NCBI RefSeq assembly: GCF_033898505.1
Contig: NZ_JAXAFK010000002.1
Location: 124,001 to 188,000 of the forward strand
Source: Pectobacterium carotovorum
Lineage (GTDB): Bacteria > Pseudomonadota > Gammaproteobacteria > Enterobacterales > Enterobacteriaceae
Reading direction: 5' to 3'
Length of the DNA stretch: 64,000 nucleotides
Each line of letters opens with the position of its first letter. Position 1 is the stretch's first letter. The notes beneath the pieces are model-generated. The model saw nothing but the letters and a program-made list of their open reading frames with translations, was not told the origin of the DNA and ran no database searches. The position numbers were made by a program, and so were the translations under genes. Positions 38,475 through 49,997 of the stretch are shown piece after piece.

Positions 38475-39554
38475 ATGGTTAATCGAATACTATCAGGGGT
38501 GGTGGGCGCATTTCTGTTAATGCTGTCACCATTAACGCATGCACAGGCCAATTTCCCAGAGCCCAAAGAAGGCGACTGGATTGCGCCGGAATTTACCTTC
38601 AACAGTGGCGAAAAATTAAAAGATCTGCGTATTCACTATTACACGATCGGTGATAAAACCAAGCCTGCCGTCTTATTGCTACATGGAACGAACCAGCCGA
38701 TTAAAGCGCTGCTTGCAAATGGCTTTGGCGGAGAACTGTTCGGGCCGGGTCAGGCGCTGGATAGCAGCAAATACTTTATTATCATGCCGGAGAGCATTGG
38801 TTCTGGAAAATCTTCCAAACCGTCAGACGGCCTGCGGATGAAATTCCCGCAGTACGACTATAACGATATGGTGCAGGCACAATATCGCTTAGTAAAAGAA
38901 GGCCTGGGTGTTAACCACCTGCGGCTGGTGATGGGATATTCCATGGGCGGCATGCAAACCTGGCTCTGGGGTGAAAAATACCCGGACATGATGGATGCAC
39001 TGGTGCCAATGGCGTCGCTGCCAAATGAACTGTCTGGCCGTAACTGGATGATGCGTCGCATCCTGATTGAATCCATCAAGAACGATCCAACCTGGAATAA
39101 TGGTGAGTACACGCAGCAACCGCCAACGCTGAAAACGGCCAGCATTATGTTCAGTATCGCCACTACTGGCGGCACGCTGGCATACCAGAGCAAAGCGCCA
39201 ACGCGTGCACAGGCGGACAAACTGGTCGAAGATCGCCTTGCGGCCCCTTCGAACAGCGATGCGAATGACTTTATTTATATCTGGGGTTCGTCCGCAAATT
39301 ATAACGCGGCACCGGAACTGAATAAGATTAAGGCACCAGTTCTGGTGATTAACTCTGCGGATGATGAGCGTAATCCTGTTGAAACAGGCATCCTGGAGAA
39401 TGAGCTTAAGAAAATTAAGCATGCGACGCTGTTCCTTATTCCTGCCAGCAAAGAAACCAGCGGGCATGGCACAATGATGTCGGCGAAGTTTTATAAAGAT
39501 GAGCTGCAACGTTTCTTAGAAAAAAATCCGTCTCAGAAAAATAATAAAAAATAA
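38475..39554 (+). CDS. Exported alpha/beta hydrolase (MetX-like fold)
   Basis: A 359-residue protein with a Sec signal peptide (MVNRILSGVVGAFLLMLSPLTHA, cleaved near residue 23). The alpha/beta-hydrolase core resembles homoserine O-acetyltransferase-type proteins: HGTNQPIKALLANG oxyanion region, nucleophile serine in MGYSMGGMQTWLWGEKYP (about residue 157), acid in the SADDERNPVETG region (about 300) and the catalytic-histidine GHGTMM (about 335). It is exported and probably acts on an ester in the periplasm. The substrate is unknown. The ATG at 38475 follows GAAGAG. It is monocistronic, with a chemoreceptor next. Confidence 0.82.
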   Translation: MVNRILSGVVGAFLLMLSPLTHAQANFPEPKEGDWIAPEFTFNSGEKLKDLRIHYYTIGDKTKPAVLLLHGTNQPIKALLANGFGGELFGPGQALDSSKYFIIMPESIGSGKSSKPSDGLRMKFPQYDYNDMVQAQYRLVKEGLGVNHLRLVMGYSMGGMQTWLWGEKYPDMMDALVPMASLPNELSGRNWMMRRILIESIKNDPTWNNGEYTQQPPTLKTASIMFSIATTGGTLAYQSKAPTRAQADKLVEDRLAAPSNSDANDFIYIWGSSANYNAAPELNKIKAPVLVINSADDERNPVETGILENELKKIKHATLFLIPASKETSGHGTMMSAKFYKDELQRFLEKNPSQKNNKK

Positions 39555-39773
39555 ATCTTAATGACCGACAGAAAGTCTATTTTCTTTCGGTCATCGTTTT
39601 CTTTATCTGTTTATTTATACGTTTCTTTATTTTATTACGGTTTTATAACGAATTTATTTCGGTTCGTGGATTTAACACGCCTGGAAAAATAACGACCATT
39701 ACGTAAATAACTGAACGGCTCCGCTGTAGAGCTGGCGCTCACCCTCTCTTATTTCAGACCACAGGGACAATTT

Positions 39774-41393
39774 ATGTTTCGTAAGATAAAGATCCGTACT
39801 GCACTCAGCATGATGGTGTTTTCGTTAGCGGCGTTACTGCTTTTTGTCGGCATTCTAGGGTTGGTTGCGGTTCAGTCAGGAAACAAATCATTTGCCCGTG
39901 TCGATATGGAAGTGCTGCCAGGGCTGGTCGCGCTGAATGACAGCTCTGAACTGCTGTTGCGTGGTCGGTTGGATTTGCGTCTGTACGAATCATTAATGGG
40001 GAAAGGGGATGTCGAGGCGGCTAAAGTTGCGCTGGGACGCGCCAGAACCAAAGTCGATGGCGCCAGCGAAAAATGGCAGGAATATCTGAAATACCCTCAG
40101 TCCGAAGAAGAAAAAGTGATTTCTGCGGATATGGCCGAGAAGCGCAATACGCTGATGCAGGATTTTATCGATCCGGCATTTGCAGCGCTTAATGCAGGAA
40201 ATCTGGATGAATATCGTCAGCGTGCTGGGAAATCGACAGTGCTGTATGCCGCGTTTGATAAATCTTCTAAAGCGCTGGTGGCCTTTAAGCTAAAGAGTAT
40301 TGATGAAGCCTATGCGGATTCAAATGGGCGTGTGAATCTGATGGAAGGCATCCTGTATGCGGCGATCGCGTGTGCATTGCTGCTGGCGGTGCTGGCCTGG
40401 TCTGTCATGACCAATATGATCGTGAAGCCGCTGAATCAGGCTATTTCCGTCTTTGACCGCATTGCTGAAGGTGACCTGCGTGCACAGATTGATAGCAGCG
40501 GAAAAAATGAAATTGCACACCTGTTTGCTGCGGTTCAACGCATGCGTGATGGGCTGGAAAACATGGTACGTGTGGTGCGTAACGGAACCGATGCGATCAG
40601 TGTAGGGGTTGAGGAAATTGCCTCCGGCAACATCGATCTCTCCAGCCGTACCGAGCAGCAGGCGGCCTCGTTGGATGAAACGGCTTCAAGTATGGAGCAG
40701 ATCATGTCGACGGTGAAAAACAACGAAGACAATACGCGTAAAGCCAACGATCTGGCGCTGAAAGCCTCTAATTCTGCGTCTCGCGGCGGTAATGTCGTTT
40801 CCGAAGTGGTGGATACCATGCGTTCCATCAAGCAGAGCTCTGCCAAGATCTCCGACATTGTTGGTGTGATCGACGGCATCGCCTTCCAGACTAACCTGCT
40901 GGCTCTGAACGCCGCAGTGGAATCGGCGCGTGCGGGTCAATACGGTAAAGGCTTTGCGGTGGTTGCGTCTGAAGTGCGGATGCTGGCGGCACGTAGTGCG
41001 ACGGCAGCGAAAGAGATCGGCACCATGATCGATGATTCTCTCAGCCGTATTGAAAAGGGTGCGGGTCTGGTTGAAGTTGCCGGCAACACCATGGACGAAG
41101 TGCTGATGGATGTGAAAAAAGTGGTCGATATCATGGATGAGATCACGCTGGCTTCCAGCGAGCAGAGCCGCGGCATTTCGCAGATCAATATCGCCATCAA
41201 TCAGATGGATGGTGTGACTCAGCAGAACGCATCGTTGGTATCAGAAGTGGCAACCTCGGCGAATGCGCTTCAGGAGCAGGTTGTTAACCTGCAACAGTCC
41301 GTTTCCCGTTTCCAGATCGCAAGAGAAAACATGGGTATGGATAACGTGCTGCCCAGCTTGCGTCAGAACATTGCTCTGGCCGATGCCCGCTAA
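39774..41393 (+). CDS. Methyl-accepting chemotaxis protein
   Basis: A 539-residue transmembrane chemoreceptor. TM1 is near residues 11-32 and TM2 near 190-210. The periplasmic four-helix-bundle sensor (4HB_MCP type) lies between them. A HAMP domain (about 212-265) and the cytoplasmic signalling domain follow. The signalling domain contains the highly conserved tip IAFQTNLLALNAAVESARAG (about 364-383) and methylation-helix glutamates and glutamines. The C-terminal CheR-docking pentapeptide NWETF is absent, so methylation may depend on other receptors. Ligand unknown. Monocistronic. Confidence 0.95.
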   Translation: MFRKIKIRTALSMMVFSLAALLLFVGILGLVAVQSGNKSFARVDMEVLPGLVALNDSSELLLRGRLDLRLYESLMGKGDVEAAKVALGRARTKVDGASEKWQEYLKYPQSEEEKVISADMAEKRNTLMQDFIDPAFAALNAGNLDEYRQRAGKSTVLYAAFDKSSKALVAFKLKSIDEAYADSNGRVNLMEGILYAAIACALLLAVLAWSVMTNMIVKPLNQAISVFDRIAEGDLRAQIDSSGKNEIAHLFAAVQRMRDGLENMVRVVRNGTDAISVGVEEIASGNIDLSSRTEQQAASLDETASSMEQIMSTVKNNEDNTRKANDLALKASNSASRGGNVVSEVVDTMRSIKQSSAKISDIVGVIDGIAFQTNLLALNAAVESARAGQYGKGFAVVASEVRMLAARSATAAKEIGTMIDDSLSRIEKGAGLVEVAGNTMDEVLMDVKKVVDIMDEITLASSEQSRGISQINIAINQMDGVTQQNASLVSEVATSANALQEQVVNLQQSVSRFQIARENMGMDNVLPSLRQNIALADAR

Positions 41394-41533
41394 TCATTAA
41401 ATACCTATAGCGTCTGTTTTTCCTGACGATAAACAATCATGAGTACATCACATCGATGTACTCATTTTTGCCATTTACATCTGTATAAACAACCAGTACA
41501 TTTAATCCACACAAAAAAAGTGGAGATGGTGCT

Positions 41534-41899
41534 GTGATTACTCGAATAAAAACACAATGTAAAGACGACACGTGCCCATCCTGTGTCGTGGCGGGCGGTT
41601 TTATCTTTCTTGCTCACCACTCAGGAGGACATGAAAAAGATGACGTCGAGTTTCAGGTCAGGGCTTCTCTGAATGCATTACGCAAAACGCTACAGTCCGT
41701 TAATACAGATTTGGCGGATCTCGTTCAACTCAATCTTTACCTAAGGCATCGCGCCGACTTTAGTAAAGCAAGAGACATATTTCGCGAGTATTTTACCGAA
41801 CAGAAATTTCCAGCCAGAACGACAGTATTTACTGACTTCGTCAATGAGCGTTGTCTGTGCATGCTAGATGGTGTTGCGTATAAACCGAGTGATGCGTAA
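41534..41899 (+). CDS. RidA-family protein (paralogue)
   Basis: A 121-residue member of the RidA/YjgF superfamily with HSGGHEKDDVEFQVRASLNALRKTLQSVNTDLADLVQLNLYL and the C-terminal FPARTTVFTDFV, whose arginine aligns with the RidA active site. It is divergent in sequence from the canonical ridA at 27370-27756 and belongs to another subgroup, so the reaction may differ. It starts with GTG at 41534, preceded by GTGGAG about 8 bp upstream, and is followed by the valS terminator region. Confidence 0.8.
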   Translation: MITRIKTQCKDDTCPSCVVAGGFIFLAHHSGGHEKDDVEFQVRASLNALRKTLQSVNTDLADLVQLNLYLRHRADFSKARDIFREYFTEQKFPARTTVFTDFVNERCLCMLDGVAYKPSDA

Positions 41900-41928
41900 C
41901 AGAATACGTGTTGGAACATGCCATTAAT

Positions 41929-41957
41929 GAAAAAGCCCCGTTTTGCAACGAGGCCTT
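41929..41957 (-). terminator. valS terminator
   Basis: Reading leftwards, GGCCTCGTT and AACGGGGC form a stem with a short loop, followed by five Us (As at 41930-41934). It lies 42 bp past the valS stop and near the converging RidA-like gene, so it may serve both. Confidence 0.75.
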
Positions 41958-41998
41958 TGTACTTACCCGACTACCGACCGCTGGAAATCGGTTAGCGC

Positions 41999-44854
41999 TT
42001 ACAGCGCAGCGATGACCGCTTGCTGTTCCAGCAATTTGGCTTTTGCTACGGCGTAGCCGTCCAGTTTTTCACGCTCTTTGGCGACAACTGCTTCCGGTGC
42101 GCGCGCCACAAAGCCTTCGTTGGACAGCTTGCTTTCGATGCGGCCAATCTCGGCTTCGATTTTCGCCACTTCTTTCGCCAGACGATCCAGCTCTGCCGCT
42201 TTGTCGATCAGACCCGCCATCGGGATTAACAGCTCGGCGCCATCAATGAGTTTAGTGACGGAAACCGGACCTTTATCGCCCGCAGGCAGCAGCGTAATGC
42301 TTTCCAGACGCGCCAGCGTTTGGATGAAGCTGCGGTTCTCTTCCACGCGACGCTGTGCTTCAGCCGTGGCGTCACGCAGTAACACTTCCAGCGGTTTGCC
42401 CGGCGCGATGTTCATTTCCGCACGAATGTTACGCACGGCGATAATCGCCTGCTTAATCCACTCCAGATCGTTCAGTGCCAGCGTATCTTCCTGCGCAGCG
42501 TCGAACTCAGGGAACGGCTGTAACATGATTGTGTCGGCGCTAATGCCTTTCAGCGCTTTAACGCGTAGCCAGATGGTTTCGGTAATGAACGGAATAATCG
42601 GATGCGCCAGACGCAGCAACGCTTCCAGTACGGTAACCAGCGTATGGCGCGTACCGCGCAGTTCCGCTTCTGAGCCGCCATTCATCACAGGCTTCGTCAG
42701 CTCCAGATACCAGTCGCAGAACTGGTTCCAGGTGAATTCGTACAGAATACCGGCCGCAATATCAAAGCGATAGCCGTCCAGCGCTTCGCGATAGGCTTTC
42801 ACCGTACGGTTGAATTCTGCCAGAATCCAGCGGTCAGCCAGCGACAGCACTTTCTCGCCTGCGCCAAAACCACAGTCCTGATCTTCGGTGTTCATCAGCA
42901 CAAAACGGCTGGCGTTCCACAGCTTGTTACAGAAGTTGCGGTAACCTTCCAGACGCTTCATATCCCAGTTGATGTCGCGGCCAGTAGAGGCCAGCGCCGC
43001 CAGCGTAAAGCGCAGGGCGTCTGTACCGTGAGGCTCGATGCCGTTCGGGAACTGCTTCTCGGTACGTTTGCGGATTTTTTCCGCCAGCTGCGGCTGCATC
43101 ATGTTGCCGGTACGTTTTTCCAGCAGCGCTTCCAGTGAAATACCGTCCACCATATCCAGCGGGTCGATGACGTTCCCTTTGGATTTGGACATTTTCTGGC
43201 CTTCCTCATCACGGATCAGGCCGGTCATGTAGACGGTGTGGAATGGCACCTGCGGTTTGCCGTCTTCGTCTTTGATGAAGTGCATGGTCAGCATGATCAT
43301 GCGGGCAATCCAGAAGAAGATGATGTCGAAGCCGCTCACCATCACGCTGCTTGGGTGGAACGCTTTCAGATCCGGCGTTTGCTCTGGCCAACCGAGCGTA
43401 GAGAACGTCCACAGACCGGATGAGAACCAGGTATCCAGTACGTCTTCGTCCTGATTCAGAACGACATCATCAGCGAGGTTGTTTTCACTGCGAACTTCCG
43501 CTTCGGTACGACCGACATAAACGTTGCCGTTAGCATCGTACCAGGCTGGGATGCGGTGACCCCACCACAGCTGACGGGAAATACACCAGTCCTGAATGTC
43601 GCGCATCCAACTGAAGTACATGTTTTCGTACTGTTTTGGTACGAACTGAATGCGGCCATCTTCCACCGCTTCTACCGCGGGTTTAGCCAGTACGGCAGCG
43701 CGTACGTACCACTGGTCGGTCAGCATCGGTTCAATCACCACGCCGCCACGGTCGCCGTAAGGCACGGTCAGATCGTGCGCCTTGATCTCTTCCAGCAGGC
43801 CGAGTTCATCGAATGCGGCGACGAGTGCTTTACGTGCGGCAAAACGTTCCAGACCCTGGAAGGCTTCTGGAATGTCGCTGCTGTAAACGGTGCTGGCTTC
43901 GCCATTGGTATCAAACACTTCAGCGTTCTGACGGATATCACCGTCGAACGTCAGGATATTTACCATCGGCAACTGATGACGTTTACCGACTTCGTAGTCG
44001 TTGAAGTCGTGTGCTGGTGTGATCTTCACGCAGCCAGTGCCTTTTTCCATATCGGCATGTTCGTCGCCAACAATCGGAATACGACGGCCAATCAGCGGCA
44101 GGATCACTTCTTTGCCGATCAGATCTTTATAGCGCGGATCTTCTGGGTTAACGGCGATACCTGTATCACCTAACATGGTTTCCGGGCGGGTGGTCGCGAC
44201 AACCAGATAGTCTTTCCCTTCGGCGGTTTTCACGCCATCGGCCAGCGGATAGCGCAGGTGCCACATCGACCCTTTCACTTCGCGGTTTTCTACTTCCAGA
44301 TCGGAAATCGCAGTGCGCAGTTTTGGATCCCAGTTCACCAGACGCTTGCCACGGTAAATCAGGTCTTCTTTATACAGACGGACGAACACTTCTTTCACCG
44401 CGTTGGACAGGCCTTCATCCATGGTGAAGCGCTCGCGCTCCCAGTCAACGGAATTGCCCAGACGGCGCATTTGGCGGGTAATGTTGCCGCCGGATTCGCC
44501 TTTCCACTGCCAGATTTTGTCGATGAATGCTTCACGGCCGTAATCGTGGCGAGTCTTGCCTTCTTCTGCGGCGATTTTGCGCTCAACGACCATCTGCGTG
44601 GCGATACCGGCGTGGTCGGTACCTGCCTGCCACAGGGTATTTTTACCCTGCATACGCTGATAGCGAATCAACGTATCCATAATGGTTTGCTGGAAAGCGT
44701 GACCCATATGCAAGCTGCCGGTGACGTTGGGCGGCGGGATCATGATGCTGAAGCTTTCTTTACTCGTGTCGCCGTGCGGCTTGAAGTAGCCTTGTTTTTC
44801 CCAGTGTTCGTAGAGCGGCTGCTCGATATCTTGCGGGTTATATTTCGTTTCCAT
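41999..44854 (-). CDS. valS: Valyl-tRNA synthetase
   Basis: A 951-residue class Ia aminoacyl-tRNA synthetase, exactly the E. coli length. The HIGH-type motif is HMGH in [14 protein letters not shown] (near residue 50) and the KMSKS motif begins at K554. An editing CP1 domain, an anticodon-binding domain and the C-terminal coiled coil (from about 880) are all present. The ATG at 44854 gives [12 protein letters not shown] as in E. coli, so the reading frame 3 codons longer is rejected. It is co-directional with holC 12 bp upstream and converges on the RidA-like gene. Confidence 0.98.
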   Translation of the reverse strand: METKYNPQDIEQPLYEHWEKQGYFKPHGDTSKESFSIMIPPPNVTGSLHMGHAFQQTIMDTLIRYQRMQGKNTLWQAGTDHAGIATQMVVERKIAAEEGKTRHDYGREAFIDKIWQWKGESGGNITRQMRRLGNSVDWERERFTMDEGLSNAVKEVFVRLYKEDLIYRGKRLVNWDPKLRTAISDLEVENREVKGSMWHLRYPLADGVKTAEGKDYLVVATTRPETMLGDTGIAVNPEDPRYKDLIGKEVILPLIGRRIPIVGDEHADMEKGTGCVKITPAHDFNDYEVGKRHQLPMVNILTFDGDIRQNAEVFDTNGEASTVYSSDIPEAFQGLERFAARKALVAAFDELGLLEEIKAHDLTVPYGDRGGVVIEPMLTDQWYVRAAVLAKPAVEAVEDGRIQFVPKQYENMYFSWMRDIQDWCISRQLWWGHRIPAWYDANGNVYVGRTEAEVRSENNLADDVVLNQDEDVLDTWFSSGLWTFSTLGWPEQTPDLKAFHPSSVMVSGFDIIFFWIARMIMLTMHFIKDEDGKPQVPFHTVYMTGLIRDEEGQKMSKSKGNVIDPLDMVDGISLEALLEKRTGNMMQPQLAEKIRKRTEKQFPNGIEPHGTDALRFTLAALASTGRDINWDMKRLEGYRNFCNKLWNASRFVLMNTEDQDCGFGAGEKVLSLADRWILAEFNRTVKAYREALDGYRFDIAAGILYEFTWNQFCDWYLELTKPVMNGGSEAELRGTRHTLVTVLEALLRLAHPIIPFITETIWLRVKALKGISADTIMLQPFPEFDAAQEDTLALNDLEWIKQAIIAVRNIRAEMNIAPGKPLEVLLRDATAEAQRRVEENRSFIQTLARLESITLLPAGDKGPVSVTKLIDGAELLIPMAGLIDKAAELDRLAKEVAKIEAEIGRIESKLSNEGFVARAPEAVVAKEREKLDGYAVAKAKLLEQQAVIAAL

Positions 44855-44866
44855 TATGCTCAAAAT

Positions 44867-45316
44867 TCAGTGAGTTGGCGGCGTAGCCGTGGTCAATTGG
44901 AAGCCGACGCTGCGATAGGTTTTATAGCGGTCGCGCGCCAACTGTTTCAAGGATTCTTCGTAAGGGACAAAGTCTATCACTTCATGGAAAGCGGTGGCAA
45001 AATCTGCGAACTGCGGCAATAGGCTGATCAGCAGATCCCGTGGCGCATTGCCACGCCGCTGCGGCCAGGCCAGTTCGACCGGCGCACCGTGACGCGGCCC
45101 TTCGCCTGCGAGATTATGCGGCACGAACGCATTAGGATCGCGCTGCCACAGCGCCTCATCGAGCCTGATGGCCTGTTGCTCATCCTCACAGGCAATCAGC
45201 ACGCGCTTTCCTGCTCGCCAACGTTCTGCCGCCAGATCGCATGCCAGTGCCTCATGGGCGCTGAGCTCACCGCTTTTGCTGTCGTGTTCGAGAAGATAGA
45301 ACGTTGCGTTTTTCAT
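44867..45316 (-). CDS. holC: DNA polymerase III subunit chi HolC
   Basis: A 149-residue chi subunit of the clamp-loader complex that links polymerase III to single-strand-binding protein. MKNATFYLLEHDSKSGELSAHEALACDLA and VLIACEDEQQAIRLDEALW match E. coli HolC (147 residues). It sits between pepA and valS as in E. coli, with 12 bp to valS. A hairpin separates it from pepA. Confidence 0.95.
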   Translation of the reverse strand: MKNATFYLLEHDSKSGELSAHEALACDLAAERWRAGKRVLIACEDEQQAIRLDEALWQRDPNAFVPHNLAGEGPRHGAPVELAWPQRRGNAPRDLLISLLPQFADFATAFHEVIDFVPYEESLKQLARDRYKTYRSVGFQLTTATPPTH

Positions 45317-45334
45317 TGTTTACACTATTGAGAA

Positions 45335-45353
45335 GGGCCGGAATGTCCGGCCC
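45335..45353 (-). other. Intercistronic hairpin between pepA and holC
   Basis: GGGCCGGA (45335-45342) and TCCGGCCC (45346-45353) form a perfect 8-bp stem with a 3-nt loop. There is no U-run, so it may stabilise or process the pepA-holC-valS message rather than terminate it. Confidence 0.6.
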
Positions 45354-45420
45354 ATAAGGCAATGACTTGATAAGGATAAGACAATCGCTGGCGTTGGTCA
45401 TCGCCGTTGACGCGAAAGCC

Positions 45421-46947
<1,527 letters not shown>

Positions 46948-47215
46948 TTAAAGACAAAGGCGGGGGCAACGGCTAGAATGTGACACTCCGTAATACTTTC
47001 CCGCCGTTGCGTTAACATAACCTGTGTTAATCTTAACGACGTAGCGAACCTGTTTTAGTGACTAATAAGCAGGTTCTGATACAACTGCTCAAACGCAATG
47101 TGTTGTAATACTGTTTTAGCTAAGAGGGCTGCCAAAAATGAGTATAAATGGCGCGTTAGCGAAGAAACTATCGATTTTCCTGCAAAAAGACAAGTTTTCA
47201 CAGGCGTAATTAAGC

Positions 47216-48331
47216 GTGATCATCATTCGATATCTGGTACGGGAAACCTTTAAGAGCCAACTGGCCATCCTTTTCATTCTGTTACTGATTTTCTTTTGTC
47301 AGAAATTAGTGCGGATACTGGGCGCCGCGGTTGATGGTGAAATCCCGACAAATTTGGTTATCTCCCTGTTGGGATTGGGCGTGCCAGAGATGGTGCAGCT
47401 CATCCTGCCATTGAGCCTGTTTCTTGGCGTATTGATGACGTTTGGCCGCCTCTATGCGGAAAGCGAGATCACCGTTATGCACGCCTGTGGGCTGGGCAAG
47501 CGCGTGTTGCTGAAAGCCGCGCTGGCCCTGGCGGTATTCACCGCCATCATCGCCACCATTAACGTCATGTGGCTCAGCCCGTGGTCGTCTCGGCATCAGG
47601 AAGAAGTGCTGGCGGAAGCGAAGGCGAACCCCGGCATGGCGACGCTGGTCGAAGGGCAGTTCCAGTCTGCGCAGGGCGGTAACGCGGTGCTGTTTGTTGG
47701 CAATGTGAAAGGCTCTGAGTTTGAGCACGTCTTTCTGGCACAACTGCGCCCCAGCGGTAACGCGCGGCCTTCTGTCGTCGTCGCCGATCGCGGTCATATC
47801 AAACAAAACGAAGACGGTGCGCAGGTCGTGACGCTGGATAACGGTTCGCGTTACGAAGGCACGGCGCTGCTGCGTGATTTTCGTATCACAGATTTCACCA
47901 ACTATCAGGCCGTGATTGGCCACCAGAGCGTGACGCTAAATAATAGCGACGTGCAGCAAATGGATATGCAAACCCTGTGGCATTCGGACGCACACGATGC
48001 GCGCGCAGAGTTCCACTGGCGCCTGACGCTGATTCTTTCGGTGCTGCTCATGGCGCTGATGGTGGTGCCGCTGAGTGTGGTGAACCCACGTCAGGGCAGG
48101 GTACTGAGTATGCTGCCTGCGATGCTGCTGTACCTGATTTTCTTCCTGCTACAAAGCTCGCTGCGTTCTAACGCCAGTAAAGGAAAAATCGATCCGATGG
48201 TATGGGTCTGGCTGACCAACCTGGTGTATTTCGGTATCGCAGTGATGCTTAACCTCTGGGATACCGTGCCGATGCGCAAAGTGCGCGCCCGCTTTAAGCC
48301 TCGTACTCTTAGAACACAAGGAGCGGCCTGA
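47216..48331 (+). CDS. lptF: LPS export permease LptF
   Basis: A 371-residue inner-membrane subunit of the LptB2FG transporter that extracts lipopolysaccharide from the inner membrane. The N-terminal IIIRYLVRETFKSQLAILFI, several transmembrane helices (three before and three after the periplasmic beta-jellyroll, about residues 120-265), and the C-terminal NPRQGRVLSMLPAMLLYLIFF match E. coli LptF. The start is a GTG at 47216, as the protein aligns with the MIIIRY start there. It overlaps lptG in TGATG, so the two are translationally coupled. It is divergent from pepA. Confidence 0.96.
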   Translation: MIIIRYLVRETFKSQLAILFILLLIFFCQKLVRILGAAVDGEIPTNLVISLLGLGVPEMVQLILPLSLFLGVLMTFGRLYAESEITVMHACGLGKRVLLKAALALAVFTAIIATINVMWLSPWSSRHQEEVLAEAKANPGMATLVEGQFQSAQGGNAVLFVGNVKGSEFEHVFLAQLRPSGNARPSVVVADRGHIKQNEDGAQVVTLDNGSRYEGTALLRDFRITDFTNYQAVIGHQSVTLNNSDVQQMDMQTLWHSDAHDARAEFHWRLTLILSVLLMALMVVPLSVVNPRQGRVLSMLPAMLLYLIFFLLQSSLRSNASKGKIDPMVWVWLTNLVYFGIAVMLNLWDTVPMRKVRARFKPRTLRTQGAA

Positions 48332-49407
48332 TGTTTGGTGTATTAGACCGCTATATCGGCAAAACGATTTTTACCACCATCATGACGACGCTGTTCATGC
48401 TGGTGTCGCTCTCCGGCATCATCAAGTTTGTCGACCAACTGCGTAAAGTCGGGCAGGGCGAGTATTCGGCGCTGGGCGCTGGGCTGTACACGCTACTCAG
48501 CGTACCCAAAGATATTGAGATCTTCTTCCCGATGGCGGCGCTGCTCGGTGCGTTGCTCGGGCTGGGCCAGCTTGCGACCCGCAGCGAACTGGTGGTGATG
48601 CAGGCTTCCGGCTTTACCCGCTTGCAGATTGCGACGGCAGTAATGAAAACTGCGATTCCGCTGGTGCTGCTGACGATGGCGATTGGCGAATGGGTGTCTC
48701 CGCAAGGAGAACAGATGGCACGCAACTACCGTTCTCAGATGATCTCTGGTGGGTCGATGATCTCTACGCAGGGCGGACTGTGGGCAAAAGACGGCAATGA
48801 CTTTATCTATATCGAACGAGTGACGGGCGATAAAGAGCTGTCTGGCGTCAACATCTACCACTTCGACGATAAGAACAAACTGCTATCTGTGCGCTATGCG
48901 GCCTCCGCCGAGTTTGAAGATGACAGGAATGTCTGGAAGCTCTCGCAGGTTGATGAATCTGATTTGAGCGACGGCAAACAGATTGGCGGCAGCCAGACGT
49001 TCAGCGGCGAATGGAAAACCAACCTGACGCCAGATAAGCTCGGCGTGGTGGCGCTGGAGCCGGATGCGCTGTCGATCCGTGGGCTACACAATTACGCCAA
49101 ATACCTGAAGCAAAGCGGGCAAGAGTCGAGCCGTTACCAACTGAACATGTGGAGCAAAATCTTTGCACCGGTCTCAGTCGCGGTAATGATGCTCATGGCG
49201 GTTTCTTTCATCTTTGGCCCGCTGCGCAGCGTCTCGGCGGGGTCACGCATCGTGATCGGTATCAGCTTCGGCTTCCTCTTCTACCTGCTGAATGAGATTT
49301 TCCGCCCGCTCAGCCTGGTCTATGGCATTCCGCCGATTCTGGGCGCTATCTTGCCGAGCTCGGTGTTTCTGTTCATCAGCGTGGCGCTGCTGCTGAAACG
49401 CCGATAG
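48331..49407 (+). CDS. lptG: LPS export permease LptG
   Basis: A 358-residue partner of LptF with six transmembrane helices and a periplasmic jellyroll domain. MFGVLDRYIGKTIFTTIMTTLFMLVSLSGIIKFVDQLRKVG and GISFGFLFYLLNEIFRPLSLVYGIPPILGAILPS are conserved. The start overlaps the lptF stop. It precedes a terminator and the leuX tRNA gene. Confidence 0.96.
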   Translation: MFGVLDRYIGKTIFTTIMTTLFMLVSLSGIIKFVDQLRKVGQGEYSALGAGLYTLLSVPKDIEIFFPMAALLGALLGLGQLATRSELVVMQASGFTRLQIATAVMKTAIPLVLLTMAIGEWVSPQGEQMARNYRSQMISGGSMISTQGGLWAKDGNDFIYIERVTGDKELSGVNIYHFDDKNKLLSVRYAASAEFEDDRNVWKLSQVDESDLSDGKQIGGSQTFSGEWKTNLTPDKLGVVALEPDALSIRGLHNYAKYLKQSGQESSRYQLNMWSKIFAPVSVAVMMLMAVSFIFGPLRSVSAGSRIVIGISFGFLFYLLNEIFRPLSLVYGIPPILGAILPSSVFLFISVALLLKRR

Positions 49408-49428
49408 CGCCAGTTAAACCAGAGAAAG

Positions 49429-49459
49429 CGCCGAGTGGATTTCCCCCTCGGCGTTTTTT
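49429..49459 (+). terminator. lptFG terminator
   Basis: CGCCGAG (49429-49435) pairs with CTCGGCG (49447-49453), followed by six Ts, 22 bp past the lptG stop. Confidence 0.85.
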
Positions 49460-49582
49460 ATTGTGCGTGACAAATTGCCATCGGCAACGCCCACTGCCAC
49501 ATAATCGTGAAGGTAAAAAAGTCATAACATGTTGCTAAAGATGATTTTTTCAGCACTTAACCGAATGCGGAGTGGATTAACG

Positions 49583-49610
49583 TTGCGCGTGGGCCGTCAA
49601 ACGGTATAAT
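49583..49610 (+). promoter_or_regulatory. leuX promoter
   Basis: TTGCGC (49583-49588), a 16-bp spacer and a perfect TATAAT (49605-49610) with a GC-rich discriminator after it lie 28 bp upstream of the tRNA. The layout suits stringently controlled tRNA transcription. Confidence 0.75.
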
Positions 49611-49638
49611 GCACCCGTTTTCCGCATACTACTTCTGT

Positions 49639-49723
49639 GCCGAAGTGGCGAAATCGGTAGACGCAGTTGATTCAAAATCAACCGCCGCAAGGTGTGCCGG
49701 TTCGAGTCCGGCCTTCGGCACCA
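49639..49723 (+). tRNA. leuX: tRNA-Leu (anticodon CAA)
   Basis: An 85-nt class II tRNA. The acceptor stem GCCGAAG pairs with CTTCGGC, the D-loop is present, and the anticodon stem GTTGA/TCAAC encloses TTCAAAA with anticodon CAA, decoding UUG. A long variable arm, the T-arm GGTTCGAGTCC and an encoded 3' CCA follow. In E. coli leuX is a major insertion site for genomic islands, and here an island begins just after it. Confidence 0.97.
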
Positions 49724-49725
49724 AC

Positions 49726-49777
49726 AGTATGAAAATCAAGTCACCTTAGGGTGGCTTTTTTTATGCCTGAAATTCAG
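49726..49777 (+). repeat. Left 52-bp direct repeat at the leuX 3' flank (candidate attL)
   Basis: The sequence runs AGTATGAAAATCAAG ... GCCTGAAATTCAG and includes the leuX terminator (GTCACC/GGTGGC stem with a T-run). A copy with two mismatches is at 60147-60198. The two bracket the restriction-modification island. Confidence 0.85.
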
Positions 49778-49997
49778 TAGCTAAGCGATTTTTTCTCCCC
49801 ATTACCGAGCGATGAATCGCGGGTAATATCGCTGCTTTATTATGTGTCATACACCTGTCGTATCTATCCCGCCTGAGAATGTTTACCAAAAAATCGATTA
49901 CCAAAATCCCGTTTCAAAACGACGGGAATCAATGCCGTGCGATGCTAGCTGGCTTATGTATAATCACCTCTATTCGTTACACTCTTTGGTAATCCTC

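Noticed and set aside
44258..45022. 254-codon frame antisense to valS and holC
   Set aside because: It is opposite two intact essential genes and lacks any start signal.
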